Shown here: piece after piece, positions 52,950 to 64,000 of the stretch | How positions within the stretch are numbered: position 1 is the stretch's first letter | Layout: each line of letters begins with the position of its first letter | Assembly (NCBI GenBank): GCA_029747015.1 | Contig: JAKOGI010002163.1 | Span: 1-64,000, forward strand | Direction: 5' to 3' | Source: Carnegiea gigantea | Taxonomy: Eukaryota > Streptophyta > Magnoliopsida > Caryophyllales > Cactaceae | Length of the DNA stretch: 64,000 nt | The notes under the pieces: generated by a model | Seen by the model: only the letters and a program-made list of their open reading frames with translations | Told to the model about the DNA's origin: nothing | Databases searched by the model: none | Position numbers and translations under genes: made by a program

Positions 52950-53071
52950 AGTAGTCTTTCTGTAGATAGAAATGTCTGACTGTTTATCGAGGTAAGACTG
53001 TCTAAATCTGAATCTCCCCAAACCCTACAAAAGCGTGATTTATATTGGGAGTTGTTGGTGGTAGTCGTGTT
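52950..53071 (+). mobile_element. SINE fragment, Au-like, diverged
   Basis: Contains GAGGTAAGACTGTCTAAATC, CTCCCCAAACCCTAC and TTGGGAGTTGTTGGTGG in the Au order. The tail of TTGTTGG-type repeats is kept. It is more diverged than the piece at 3584. Confidence 0.5.
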
Positions 53072-53805
53072 ACTAGAGTGTAGTACTATTGAAATTAAGT
53101 TGGAAATGAGTTTCGTATTTAAATTGGTAGAATTTTCGAAAAGTATTATTAACAATATTAGTTACTGTCTATGGTTGTGGTGGTTAGTAGGGTGATTTAG
53201 GTTTATCAAATGTTCATAACAACGTTAAAACTAGTAATAGGATTAACTATAAATAGTAAAGTACAGTGAAGAGTTGTAAGAAATTGTATCAATAAGTAGT
53301 ATGGAGTGGGTAAAACTAATGTTTGTTTTGAGGCCTTCAAGATATCTTAATGTAAAAATTTTTAGAAGATTTCAAATTCAACCGAAAAATGAACCTTTTT
53401 CATTTCGAAAGTATATATATTTCAAAATCTTTCAATTCAAGATAATTTGAAAAGACGAAACTTAATAGAGTGCACCTATTCGCAATTTAATTGAAATTTC
53501 GAAAGCATAACTATAGTTAAATTAAAGATAACGAGCTTCTTTTAATGAAAAAAAACCCACGACTTGGATGAACACGATTGTAGGCCCAAAACAACCCCTT
53601 CAATCCTCCCTCCCCCCCCCCAAAAAAAACCATAGCTTTAGGCAAAGGAAGTTGGGAAAAGATGATGAAATGTCTATCTATTGCTTGACCATTTTGGTAC
53701 ATAGAGATAAATGCAAATCCCACTTTGAAGCCAAAGAAAGGGCTTTACCTGTGGAGACACTAAAACTAGGGAGATTCTCATTGTCCTAAATTATTATTTG
53801 AAGAA

Positions 53806-53853
53806 GATCTTGTTATATAAATCAAAGGTGATCTTGTTATATAAATCAAAGGT
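53806..53853. repeat. 24-bp tandem repeat, two copies
   Basis: Two identical adjacent 24-bp units, each from GATCTTGTTATA to AAATCAAAGGT. There is no coding context. Confidence 0.9.
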
Positions 53854-54876
53854 GGCTCTGGGGCTTAATTCATTGACCTCCAATGGTGCTTGGCTCCCAT
53901 TTTGTCTCATCCGAGGGGGGCAATCCCTTGGGATGGGCCAACCATCATAATACCTTTTTATATTATTTTATTCTTTTTGAATTTTTTATATAATTTTTTA
54001 ATTTATTTATTTGTATGTTTTTTTTGGGGAAATACTCTTGAACAAGTGAGGAAGTAACTACATGTCAAGTGGGATGTTAGGGATTCAAACTCTACTACTT
54101 GTAGAGGTTTGCATGTTTCTTTTCTCCTTCAGAGTGAGAAGTCAACACTTTTTTAAAAAAAAAGGTACTTTTTTTTTTAATTTTTACAATCAATTATCAT
54201 AAATTTACTAGTCAACCTATGAATTAGAGCTGTTATAGTTGTAGCACATGTTTTCTCCATTCACAACTACGAAAAAAAAATATCACGATACCATAACCCA
54301 TCTGCGTTAATTATTTTAATTTATAGATAAAGCGCATGAAACTAATTTCACTATTGAAATTCCTTATTGATGTTCTAGAAACGATTAGAAAAGTTTAAAA
54401 TAACAGTTAGAAGAGTTTGAACATTGTCAGCAACTCTTAAAATAGCAGTAGCATTTGAGCCACTTATGCATGCTTTCTAATAAGATAAGAAAAGAATATT
54501 AGACAGATACCAATTAGCTATGATTTGGCGGCATAATGGTGCATTGGCATCCACTAACCGATGCACATGTTACTTAAAACTTGTGGATTAGGTTGATGAT
54601 TAACACAAAGTATTTAATTTGTTTATATACCTTGACCTAATTATTCTTTGATGCTAACCTACTCTATTTGAAGCTGTCAAATCAGTCAGGTTAAATGGAG
54701 ATTTGGGATACATGGAAGGTTGGCAGGCAGGGGAAGGAGTAGTAGCTCTTTCCACATGCATTGAGCTTCCCACTGTCTGATTTTTAATGGCTACCGTCAA
54801 AGCATACCATTATTTTGGCCATATCATTTATCATCTTTACCTAACTCCTACAGTCCTACCTCCCAATTAAACAGGA

Positions 54877-54905
54877 TTTTTTTTTTGGGGGAGGGGGGGG
54901 GGGGG
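54877..54905 (+). repeat. Polar homopolymer tract T10 then G-rich
   Basis: Ten T followed by five G, one A and thirteen G. It is the rightmost large tract of the window-wide set, about 1.2 kb before the LINE. Confidence 0.9.
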
Positions 54906-56152
54906 TGAGATTTACACTCTAAAGAGCCCTTCTGATAGGGATATTTAATGAAGCTCACGAAGATGGGGAATAAATAAGAGGTGGTAGGCCTATTTGCAGT
55001 TAAAAACTTAAGAAATTCCCCTCTTTGAATCTCAAACTCGAGGCTTCTCGTAGGAGAAATGTCAATTGTGAACAGTTAATACTTGGGTATTTTAAGATTA
55101 GAGGCCTCAATTTTTTAGATCTCGAGTTATTTGAATTAATTTTTAAGTATCCTTATAAATTCATTACAATTTAGGCTTGAAATTATTATAATACTCTACT
55201 ATTCTTCTTTTCTTATTATTTTTTTTCCCTTCTCTGCAAACCCCCAAACTTTGTCTTCTCTTTCCGTCATCAACACTACCCGTTACCCACCCAACTACGT
55301 ACTGTCCACAACCAGAGTTAATGGTGTAAAGAGATGTTTTTAGCTCTTTCTGAAAGGCAAAAAAAGAAAAGGAGAATAGTAATCAACGGTATTATAGTAA
55401 TTTCAGGACTAAATTGTAAGGAATTCATAAGTGAGAGTACTTAAAAATTAATTCAAACAATTTGAGATCTAAAAATTAATACCACTAATCTCGAGGTACT
55501 TAAATGTGAACATTTTATCAATCATCTAATTAGATTCTTACAACTCCTTATATTACTTTTACAAATTTTTATAACTTCTTACAATTCCTCATAGCTCATT
55601 GAAGTTTACGCTTTATAGCTTAACTTTACTGTTATAAAAAATAGGGACACGAGCAAAATTCATATAGGATATCACCTTGAGGTTGAAAATAGGACACAGT
55701 GGCAATAGAGAAGCTAAAAAGAATATAAATTCTAGTACATGCACATTGTCTCAAGAATTAGATGAAACAATATCTGTCAAATCTCTTGTTTTCATACATG
55801 TTCAAGTCCCTTAATAAAAGTAATTGCCAATAAGGGGAAGATTGCTGATAAATGATCATCTTTTAATCGGTAGTTACTTTTTGCAAAGGAAAGCCTCCAT
55901 GAGGGAGAGAACATGGGAAAGCCATAGGTCCAAAGAAGTAAAGTTGGGCTTGGGATTCGGGAGACAACTCACATGACAATTCCTTTTGCTTATTCTTACC
56001 TTTTCTCCTTACAATAAAATCTCACTAATCATTGCATCGAGCATTGTGGTTTTTAATATCTTAAAAATAGCAAAATGTATTTATTAATTTTTTTTGTGTA
56101 GAAGAGGGGTCATGCCCCTAAGGAATTTTGTTTATTTCCGAATCATTCGGGG

Positions 56153-59100
56153 TCAAAGTGCCCGTACATTATCCGCTAGGATTGCATCCCTAACCTCCCA
56201 GGGAGGTGAGTTCAAAATGTTACATCTTGTAGCTAATGCGGTGCCCATGTTGGCTAACTTATCTGCAACTTGAGTAGCCTCTCTGTAGCAATGCGTAACT
56301 TTAACTTCCCATCCCCCAGAGTGGATGAGGTTAACACAGCTGCGTAGCAAGGGCTCATGTTCCAAATTTCATGTTGTTGTACCCCTGAGCATACCGGCCA
56401 CAACAAGTGAGTCAAGCTGGACCCAAAGTTTGAGTATTTGCATACTCTTTGCTAACCGAAGGCCCTTGTGTACTGCTTTGATCTCGACCTTCAGTGACGA
56501 ACATACACCCATACCTTTAGAAAAACCACACAACCACTCTCCTTGACATCCCCGTAGTACCCCACCTCCACCTACTGGGCCCGGGTTACCTTTGGCTGCT
56601 CCATCCGTATTTAACACCACCCACCCCTCCAGTGGTCTTTCCCATCCTACTAATATTTCAGTTGCCTCTTTATTGTTCATTCCATCCCAAGCATCGTTTA
56701 CTACGCGCACGCCCACAACCTCTCGAAACCGACCCAGTAATAACATTGGCTTGTTATTGGGTATAAGCTCAGGCTTGCCGAAACATACCGCATTCCTCCA
56801 TTTTCAAATATACCACATGACAAGAATAAACTTTGTAGCCCAGTCCTCTCCCCAATTATTCGTGAGGACGTTGTCCTTTACCCATTTCCAAAAATCCTAT
56901 TGGCTTATCCATCTTCCCATCCCCTTGTTTTGGCACCATTGCCATACCATTGATGCTTCAGGGCACTGTCGAAGGGCGTGGTCAGTGGTCTCATACTCAA
57001 TAGCACACAGTGGGTAGAATGGGTTATTAGTCAGTCCCCGTTTATGTCTGTTCGCATTTATAAGCAGTCAATCATGTAATGCCAGCCAAAGGAAATATTG
57101 ACACCGAAGTGGGGCCTTAAACTTCCATACCCATGTCCATGAGTCGTTCTTCTCTATTTCAGGATCATTACGTATCATTCTCAAAGCCGATTTAATTCTG
57201 CATTTGCCTATTTTATCCCATTTCCACTAGATTTTGTCTTCAGCCCCATTCTCCATAATCAGCTCATGAGAAGCAATTTTGGACAGAGCCTCGTTAGACA
57301 AGTATTCTGAGAGTTTTTCCCATTGCCATCCTCTGTTAGCGTCTTAATAATCCATCGCCAGTGCGTCTTAGATATCATGCGGAACTTCTTTGAGTGTCAT
57401 ACTTAGTAACATTTGGGTGCTAGCCCAAGGGTGCTTCCAAAACTTTGTTGCTTGACCATTTGCAACAGTGTCCAACCCCCTTTTTTAAGTGGCTCCAGTT
57501 CTCCTAGATCCTCCTTTATGTAGAGGAACCATTAGATCGTCCCTGAACTCTTTCCAAGTCCATTCCTCCACGACAGTATTTATGCCAAGCACTCGTGCCC
57601 ATAAAGCATCATTTTCGTTTATCGTTTTCCATCCAAGTTTAACAAGGAAGGCTGAATTTAACGGCCTCATAGCTCTCAGTCCTAGTCCTAGTCCTCCTGC
57701 TTCCTTAGGCTTGGTGACAGTATCCCAGGAGACTAGGTGGGGTTTTCGTTCTAGCGACGTACCCCCATAGGAAATGCCTGACTTTCCTGTCCAATTCATC
57801 ACACGTGGCCCTTGGCAGTTTGGCTGTTTGCATGGTATAAGACAGGATGGCTGTAATAATCGATTGAATGAGAGTGACGGGCTTGGCTAGTGACAGGCAC
57901 TTCGTCTTCCACCCAGCTAGTCGTTTCTCCACCCTTTCAACAACATGTTGGTATGTTTGTTTGGTAACTCGTTTTTGTATAGTGGGGACTCCGAGATACC
58001 TTCCAAGATCATTCACGCTCTCTATGCCTAGTGTGTTGCACACTTCCTCAATTTCACCTTCTGGAGTGTTAGGCGAAAAATAAATCTTCAACTTAGTTGT
58101 GTTTACCCGTTGTCCCGAAGCACTACAGAAGCGAGTTAAGTAATTTTTAATTACTAATGCTTGGGCAGGAGAGGCCTCCACAAAGAGGATCAGGTCATCA
58201 GCAAACATCAGATTGGAGATCTTGGGCCCAGCTCGGCACACTTGTATTGGTTGCCAATTCTTTTTCATTATTTCTTCTTCAATTAGGTGGGTGAGTCTCT
58301 CGATACAGGCAACAAAAATATATGGTGACAACGGATAGCCTTGCCGAATACCCCTAGATGGTCAAAATTCCTCCGTTGGGTCTCCATTCCATAAAATCCT
58401 CATTGAGCATGTGGATATGCACAGCATTATAATTTCAATCAAATTTTGGGGGATGCGCATCTCCATTAATGTATCCCGGATAAAGCTCCATTTTAATCTA
58501 TCATAGGCTTTTTCTAATTCCAACTTAATGGCCATCCAGGCTCTTCTGCCTTTAACATGTCTCATCGTGTGAAGGAGTTCTTGCATGATCACAATATTAT
58601 CCCCAATCATTCGTCCCGGAAGAAAACTTGCCTCTGCAGATGAGATGAGTTCGGGAAGGACCTGTTTAATCCGCTGCACAATAGTCTTCGTCATGATTTT
58701 GTATGCAACATTACATAGGCTTATCGGGCGGAAGTGGGAAGGCAGATGCGGGTTCTCGGTTTTTGGAATAAGGGCAAGGAAAGTGCTGTTTAGCTCCTCT
58801 GACAACGCTTGGCCTTGTAGGACTTGCAGTACCACTGTGCAAGTATTATTGCCAACAAGGTTCCAATATCGTTGATAAAACAGTGCTTGGTAACCATCTG
58901 GGCCGGGAGCTTTAAATGGCCCCATAGAGGATACCGCAGTTTAGACATCGTGCGGGGAGAAAGGTTTGGCCAAGTGTGCATACATCTCTTGACTAAGCCG
59001 GGGAAATCGGTCACGTGTAAGATCAATTGCATTATTCTCCGATGATGGGTCTGTATATAGGTTTGCAAAATATTCAACTACCATTTTCTTGACAATGGCT

Positions 59101-60311
59101 GGGTCATTGACCTATAAGCCTTCATTATTTTGGAGTGATTCAATGCGGTTATGCTTCCTTCTTATGACCATGCATAAATGAAAATATCTCATATTTCGAT
59201 CACCGTCCTGGATTGCATCAACCTGGGATTTTTGAAATCAAAGAAGTTCAATTTGGTTAAGGGTTTCTTCCAGCTCCCTTCGTAATTTGACCTCTAGCTT
59301 CATCAAATACCGTGGACCACCTTGAACCAGTTGCTTTTGTATTCCTTCCAACAGGGCCCAAATTTTCCTCTTATTCCGGAATAAGTTACCAAAAACCTCC
59401 TTGTTCCATTTCATTAAATCCTCTGCTAAGTATCCCAGTGCCGGTACAAGGGGTTCCAGTGTGACTTCAGGAACTCCTCAAAATGAATATGTGATGTCCA
59501 AGCCGCTGGAAAGTGAAATGGCTTGTCATTACTCGATACTGGGGCAAGCCCATTCGTGCTTATGAGGATACAACAGTGATCAGCATAGCACCGGAGCAAG
59601 TGTCGGACTGATGCCTCTGGGAATCGCGCCCTCCAGCTTGTGTTGCATAAGGCCCTGTCTACTCTGGCAGTTTTCCGTGTTTCACATGTGTTACCTCGAA
59701 CCCAAGTTAATCGAGGTCCCGAACAGTGTAAATCTACTGGGTCATTATTTTCGATCCAGTTGGCGAATAAAGTACATTTCCTGCTCATGTCGCTACCTCC
59801 ATGGTCTCTTTCCGCAAATGATCGGGTTTTATTAAAATCCCCAGCCAACATCCAAGGGGCCTCTGTGGAGTACGCAAACTGGCTCAATTTAGTCCATAGC
59901 TCCTCCCGTAGCTGTTGAGTGGGGCTCCATATATCACTGCAGAGAGCTAAGGTCGTACACCCTTCATCTTAACTTCCAGAATGATGAATTGCCAGTGTGT
60001 AGAGGCAAGCGATAGGTTAACCTTATCAGTATTCCATAGTACTCAAATGCCCCGTGGAAACCCCGTGCTTCCACTTGGTAGCATCGTTGAAAGCCAATTT
60101 TATCACAGACCGTATCCGCCTTAGAGCTACTTATATGTGTTTCAAGTAATGAAATAACATGCGGTTCGTGCATGCGAATATGTTCTTTTAGCGTGCAAAG
60201 GAATTCCTGATTTCCAGCTCCTCGGACATTCCACACCATGATTTTAACATTAGCATGACTAGGCGGTTCATCTGCAGTGTGCCTGTCTCTTCCACGTAGC
60301 ATTTGATCCAT
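56153..60311 (-). pseudogene. LINE ORF2 remnant: endonuclease, reverse transcriptase, RNase H
   Basis: Endonuclease (60311-59426): MVWNVRGAGNQEFLCTL, ISLLETH, LAGDFNKTRSFAERDHGG, ADHCCIL. Reverse transcriptase (58925-57705): FKAPGPDGYQALFYQRYW, SHFRPISLCNVAYKIMTK, LEKAYDRLKW, then SNLMFADDLILF with the catalytic pair Asp-Asp kept as FADD. Zinc-binding region (about 57485-57017) is poorly preserved. RNase H (56746-56153): LNTDGAAKGNPGPVGGGGVL, a Glu in LKVEIKAVHKGL, and QLDSL. Successive parts lie in different frames, with at least six breaks. Confidence 0.85.
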
Positions 60312-60852
60312 AAATCAATAGATACTAAGGAGATCATAGTCGTCGACCTAATGGTTCTTGCATCGAGTCTTGCCTCTGGATGACTTGCACACCATCCCGT
60401 GCCCCACTTTCTACGTTTCTGGCGATTCCACTCTGCCTATATGGGATTCATTTCCATTCCGTACTAGCCCCAGCGTCTGTCTTTTCGATTGTGTCGCATT
60501 TGGATTATTGTCTGGGGGGTCCTTAGTATGGAGAAGGCTCCCGTCCTTTCTATTCTTTGCCTGGAAATTTCACCGGATGCCATTCCACCCTGGGGGCTCA
60601 TTTGTTGGATCGATTCACTTCTGTCTTGGGTTGATCATCGCCCATGGGCCTGTTGCGGTCCTCTGTTTGGGCTCAGTCTTATACAAGAAGCATCTAGTGA
60701 GGCAACGTTGCACTGTCCCTGCACGCGTCGTCGGTTTGGACTATTGTTGTGTGAGCTTGGGCTGGGTTGTGACATCTGGGACAACACCTTTCCTGGAATT
60801 TCACACGGCGCCATTGGGACTGACGTATTGCTATGCTCGCAAGTCTCCGGGA

Positions 60853-61942
60853 TCACGTCCACCTCTTGACTCCCCTGATGGTAATTTCCTTATTATGATC
60901 CCGATTTTCCACAATATTTTCTTCATTTGGGGTTAGAAATCCTTCCTCCATATCATCCCCATCAATGTTAGCATTGAGGTTTAACTCGGCCAAGGCACGG
61001 AAGCTTGAGCCTTGATTCTCGCTGCTTGACATATTTGCTTCCTGATTTTGTGCGTTTCTAGCTTCCATGTTTTGCATACAGACATGCTGCAGGCCAATTC
61101 GATTCTAGCCCGAACTGTTGTATGCCTTCCGGTCTGGGATTGCGGTCTGGGGTTCCTTCTTTATACATGTTTCTTCACCAGCACCCAGGTTCCATATGTC
61201 GGTTCCTCTTCCTCGTTATTTGCTTGTGCGTTGAGGGTCTCTTGAGTGGTCTGGATGTCATTATGGTGTGCCTGTTCTTGTTCTTCCTGGCTGTTTTGAT
61301 TAGTAGGGCAGCCATCCTCCTTATGGCCTTATTTTCCGCACTTGAAACATATCATACGTAGCCCTTCGTATTGTATTCTCCATATGCGTCCATTCAACTG
61401 GAATTTTGACAGGAGCGGTTTTGATAAATCCACCTCAACGCTCATTCTTGTGTACTGTCCCCTCTCCACATTGCGTACTATCGTCTACCCGTATGACCTT
61501 TCTGATTTTGCTGCCTATTTTTTGAAGTAAGAAGTTTTTGTTGAAGTATTCAATACTCAAGCGTGGGATACGTACCCAGGTAGTAAGCTTAGTAATAGCC
61601 TCTTCATCCGGCACAAAATTCGCACCATTCTCTGATCATTAAGTAGTTGTTCCCAAGCATCCACAGCCCTTGCGTCATGACATGGGTGTAGTCCTCAGGG
61701 TTAGTGAATCTTGTGACATAGTAATCACACCCAATATCGATAAGTGAAAAGTCCCCCCTCAGTGCCCATTCAGTTTTCAATCTTCTCTTAAGTGTGATAG
61801 TTGGGCACATTGGGTCTTCCTCTTTTGGGGGTTTATCATCCCCAGATTCATCTCCTTGGCTGTTATCTTCCCATATTGCATTTTGGACTACGTTAAAAGT
61901 CAGTTTTGGATTGTTTCTTTGGAGAGTATCTCTGTACGACAA
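60853..61942 (-). pseudogene. LINE ORF1 remnant (DUF4283-like, zinc knuckle)
   Basis: The N-terminal part at 61942-61604 has DFSLIDIGCDYYVTRFTN and MTQGLWMLGNNYLMIREW, the DUF4283 pattern of plant LINE ORF1. A CCHC zinc knuckle, CFKCGK then GHKEDGCP, lies near 61315-61350 but is split by a TAA at 61329-61331. The C-terminal part, 61077-60853, is Asn/Glu-rich. The product would bind element RNA; it cannot be made intact here. Confidence 0.75.
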
Positions 61943-62047
61943 TCCTCTAGCATTCCTCGGTAGTGTTGATATGCTTCAAAGTAGTGACTAGTTATCTTTT
62001 TCTATTTTTAGAGTTTGTTTACTAGGTCAAAGTAAGTTGGTATTTTC

Positions 62048-62247
62048 TGTTGAGAGAAAATCTGAGTTAGTGGGTCATTACGTCTAAATTAGTGTGTTAG
62101 TGGCTGGATTTTAGGAGGTTAGTTTCTCATTGAAAGGCTTTTAAATATGATGCTAATTCAGTGAAAAGTGGTAGCTGTGAGCTTTCCTAGTAAAGAATAG
62201 TCAAATTCTTTTGTTTGCATTCTTTAATATTTGCTCTTTACCCAACA
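62048..62247 (+). mobile_element. Short LTR (about 200 bp), probably 5' LTR
   Basis: Begins TGTTGAGAG and ends CCCAACA, so it has TG...CA ends within the short inverted repeat TGTTG/CAACA. Four bases after its end comes TGGTATCAGAGCC, a primer-binding site complementary to initiator tRNA-Met, as expected just inside a 5' LTR. A matching 3' LTR would lie right of the window. Confidence 0.6.
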
Positions 62248-62251
62248 TTAC

Positions 62252-62264
62252 TGGTATCAGAGCC
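62252..62264 (+). promoter_or_regulatory. Primer-binding site (tRNA-iMet)
   Basis: TGGTATCAGAGCC is the usual minus-strand priming site of plant copia and TRIM elements. A second copy with one change (TGGTATCAGAGTC) is at 62663, 411 bp on. Confidence 0.75.
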
Positions 62265-62481
62265 GATGGTGCGTTCGGTTAGGCAACAAAAAGGTGTGAC
62301 ATGATGGACCCCATGGACGAGCTTGGTGAAGTGACGCACAGGTGTTGATCGAGCGGTAATACGTGTGCTGCAGTGTGGCTCGATGGCGTGCATAAGCTCT
62401 TGATGGTGGCTTGACACCTTAGTAAAGGCTTCCGCTCAAGGGGTAGCTTGTGCGTTGATGTGGTGTGAAAGAGACTCAGAT

Positions 62482-62660
62482 TGTTGGGAATATCACACAT
62501 GAGTAATGAAGTCCCACATCGAGAGTTTGAAAAGAAGGGTCATGATATATAAGTTAAGTGGACTACTCCTATTACCAATTGGTTTTAGGATGGAACCTCA
62601 CTCGGGCTTGTTGCCATGGACCTTGGTTGAAGTGGGCTCCTTCCTTGGATCTCCCCAACA
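62482..62660 (+). mobile_element. TRIM-like LTR, 179 bp
   Basis: Starts TGTTGGGAATATCACAC, contains AGTCCCACATCGAGAG, and ends CTCCCCAACA. It is followed by a primer-binding site, then 245 bp of non-coding internal DNA with a polypurine tract (GAGGGGGAGA, about 62896-62904). A second copy of the LTR start follows at 62906-62960, cut after 55 bp. The internal region 62661-62905 is repeated before the LTR at 62248-62481, missing about 15 bp that includes the polypurine tract. The whole is a tandem internal-LTR-internal-LTR array without coding capacity, the TRIM pattern. Confidence 0.75.
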
Positions 62661-62960
62661 AGTGGTATCAGAGTCGATGGTGCGTTCGGCTAGGCAACAA
62701 AAAGGTGTGGCATGGTGGACCTCATGGACGAGCTTAGTGAAGTGACACACAGGTGTTGATCGAGCGGTAACACGTGTGCTGCAGTGTGGCTCGATGGCGT
62801 GGATAAGCTCTTAATGGTGGCTTGACACCTTAGTAAAGGCTTCCGCTCAAGGGGGAGCTTGTGCGTTGATGTGGTGTGAAAGAGACTCATGTGTGAGGGG
62901 GAGATTGTTGGGAATATCACACATGAGTAATGAAGTCCCACATCGAGAGTTTGAAAAGAA

Positions 62961-64000
62961 TGTTATTGGCTTGAAATGGGTGTACCGCACCAAGTATAAG
63001 GCTGATGGAACAATTCAAAAGCACAAGGCTCGGTTAGTAGCAAAAGGGTACGCTCAACAACAAGGTATCGACTTTGATGAAACATTTTCCCCAGTGGCTC
63101 GTTTTGAAACAGTGAGAGTATTTCTAGCACTAGCAGCTCAACTTTGTTGGTCTGTTTACCAATTTGATGTCAAGTCAGCATTTTTAAATGGAGAATTGGA
63201 AGAGGAAGTATACGTTGCTCAGCTTGAAGGTTTCATTATTGGTGGAGAAGAAGACAAGGTGTATAGATTGCGAAAGGCTTTATATGGCCTAAAACAGGCT
63301 CCACGAGCATGGTACAGTAAAATTGACTCATAGTTTCAAGAAAGTGGATTTGAAAGGAGCCAAAATGAGCCAACCCTCTATGTCAAAAGGCGAGGTAATT
63401 CTGATTTTCTTATAGTGTATCTGTATGTTGATGATATGATATATATGGGGTCTTCTGAATCTCTTGTTGAAGAATTTAAGTCTTGTATGATGAGGAAGTT
63501 TGATATGTTAGACTTGGGTTTGTTGCATTATTTTCTTGGGCTTGAGGTAAATCAAAATGACGATGGCATTTTTATCTCTCAAAAGAAGTATGCTACTGAC
63601 TTGCTAAAGAAGTTTGGCAAGTTGAACTGCAAGTCAATGCCCACACGCATGAATGTGAATGAAAATCTTGCAGCTGATGATGGTACTGGCATGGCAAATG
63701 CAAAGCAATTTCGGAGTATCATTGGTGGTTCGAATTATTTATGCCATACTAGACCTGACATTACATTCTCTGTAAGTGTATTGTCATGATTTATGCATAG
63801 CCCATCACTGCATCATCTCGGGGCAGCAAAGAGAGTTCTTCGCTATGTGGCTGGAACTATTGATTTTGGAATTTGGTACTCAAAGGTATCAAGATTTGGA
63901 TTATATGGGTTTTCTGATAGTGATTGGGCAGGGTGCTTAGAGGATAGAAAAAGCACCTCTGGCTGCATGCTTTCCCTTGGTTCTGGTGCTATTTCATGGA
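62961..64000 (+). pseudogene. Ty1/copia reverse transcriptase-RNase H, broken, runs off the right edge
   Basis: The frame reads [89 protein letters not shown] and the catalytic YVDDM. It continues into the RNase H part with SDSDWAGCLEDRKSTSGC near the window end. Two in-frame stops interrupt it: TAG at 63331-63333 (a Tyr codon is usual there) and TGA at 63787-63789 (an Arg codon, CGA to TGA, is usual). The gag, protease and integrase parts are missing: the reverse transcriptase joins directly to 55 bp of TRIM-like LTR at 62961. Confidence 0.88.

Larger units (their letters stand above)
50096..56087. other. Gene-poor spacer with repeats
   Basis: AT-rich DNA without a supported gene. It holds two SINE pieces (51999 and 52950), T/G-type tracts (51261-51280, around 52811-52827, 53612-53629, 54877-54905) and a 24-bp tandem repeat. 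A stretch at 50860-50990 rich in GAGTTGAGTTGA and GAGCC motifs looks like a decayed transposon. Open frames here span homopolymers and are not credible proteins. Confidence 0.5.
56088..61990 (-). mobile_element. L1-type LINE retrotransposon, decayed, near full length
   Basis: The element reads from about 61990 down to a short A8 tail at 56088-56095. Transcript order is ORF1 with a DUF4283-like domain and zinc knuckle, endonuclease, reverse transcriptase, zinc-binding region and RNase H, the order of plant L1-type elements. Every part is broken by stops and frameshifts. Target-site duplications could not be recognised. The right end abuts the LTR material at 62048, so the 5' limit is approximate. 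Confidence 0.85.

Noticed and set aside
60358..60936. 192-codon open frame on the plus strand
   Set aside because: It lies antisense within the LINE, overlapping its ORF1 and 5' ORF2 region, and shows no independent domain.
1..64000. CRISPR arrays, bacterial operons, tRNA or rRNA genes
   Set aside because: I saw no spaced short repeats of CRISPR type, no cloverleaf tRNA with proper A and B boxes, and no rRNA block; the window is plant nuclear DNA.

Overview
The window is nuclear DNA of a flowering plant, probably a eudicot. Genes are split by GT-AG introns, the intergenic DNA is AT-rich, and there are plant-type SINEs, hAT-like MITEs, an L1-type LINE, a copia element and a TRIM-like element. 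I cannot name the species.

Layout. (1) 545-7630, +: last three visible exons of a clade-D-like PP2C phosphatase; its 5' end lies left of the window, and its 5-kb intron holds tandem duplications and a SINE. (2) 10831-25591, +: a complete 16-exon gene for an 821-residue type I membrane protein of a conserved plant family. (3) 26600-27730, -: a non-coding snoRNA host gene with three good C/D-box snoRNAs and one candidate; two carry D' guides matching plant 18S rRNA as I recall it. Its promoter has a TATA box, a telo-box and a site II-like motif. (4) 28554-29076, +: a broken EF-hand (calmodulin-like) gene. (5) 30835-36144, -: complete SLD5, the GINS subunit of the replicative helicase, with two short GC-AG introns. 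(6) 37831-50095: a two-unit segmental duplication. Unit A carries an apparently intact 3-exon gene for a 230-residue protein with a C-terminal membrane helix and a tail ending PPPT, as in KASH proteins of the nuclear envelope. Unit B carries a pseudogene copy that still encodes a PPT end in a shifted frame. (7) 50096-56087: gene-poor DNA with SINE pieces. (8) 56088-61990, -: a decayed L1-type LINE with an RNase H tail. (9) 62048-64000, +: a short LTR, a tandem TRIM-like array and a decayed copia reverse transcriptase running off the right edge.

The genes do not form one pathway: phosphatase signalling, a secretory membrane protein, rRNA methylation guides, DNA replication and a possible nuclear-envelope anchor are simply neighbours. 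A window-wide oddity is about twenty compound homopolymer tracts, always poly-T followed by poly-G on one strand (poly-C then poly-A on the other), mostly in introns and gene flanks. The best candidates for something new are the KASH-like duplicated gene, the snoRNA cluster and these polar T/G tracts.
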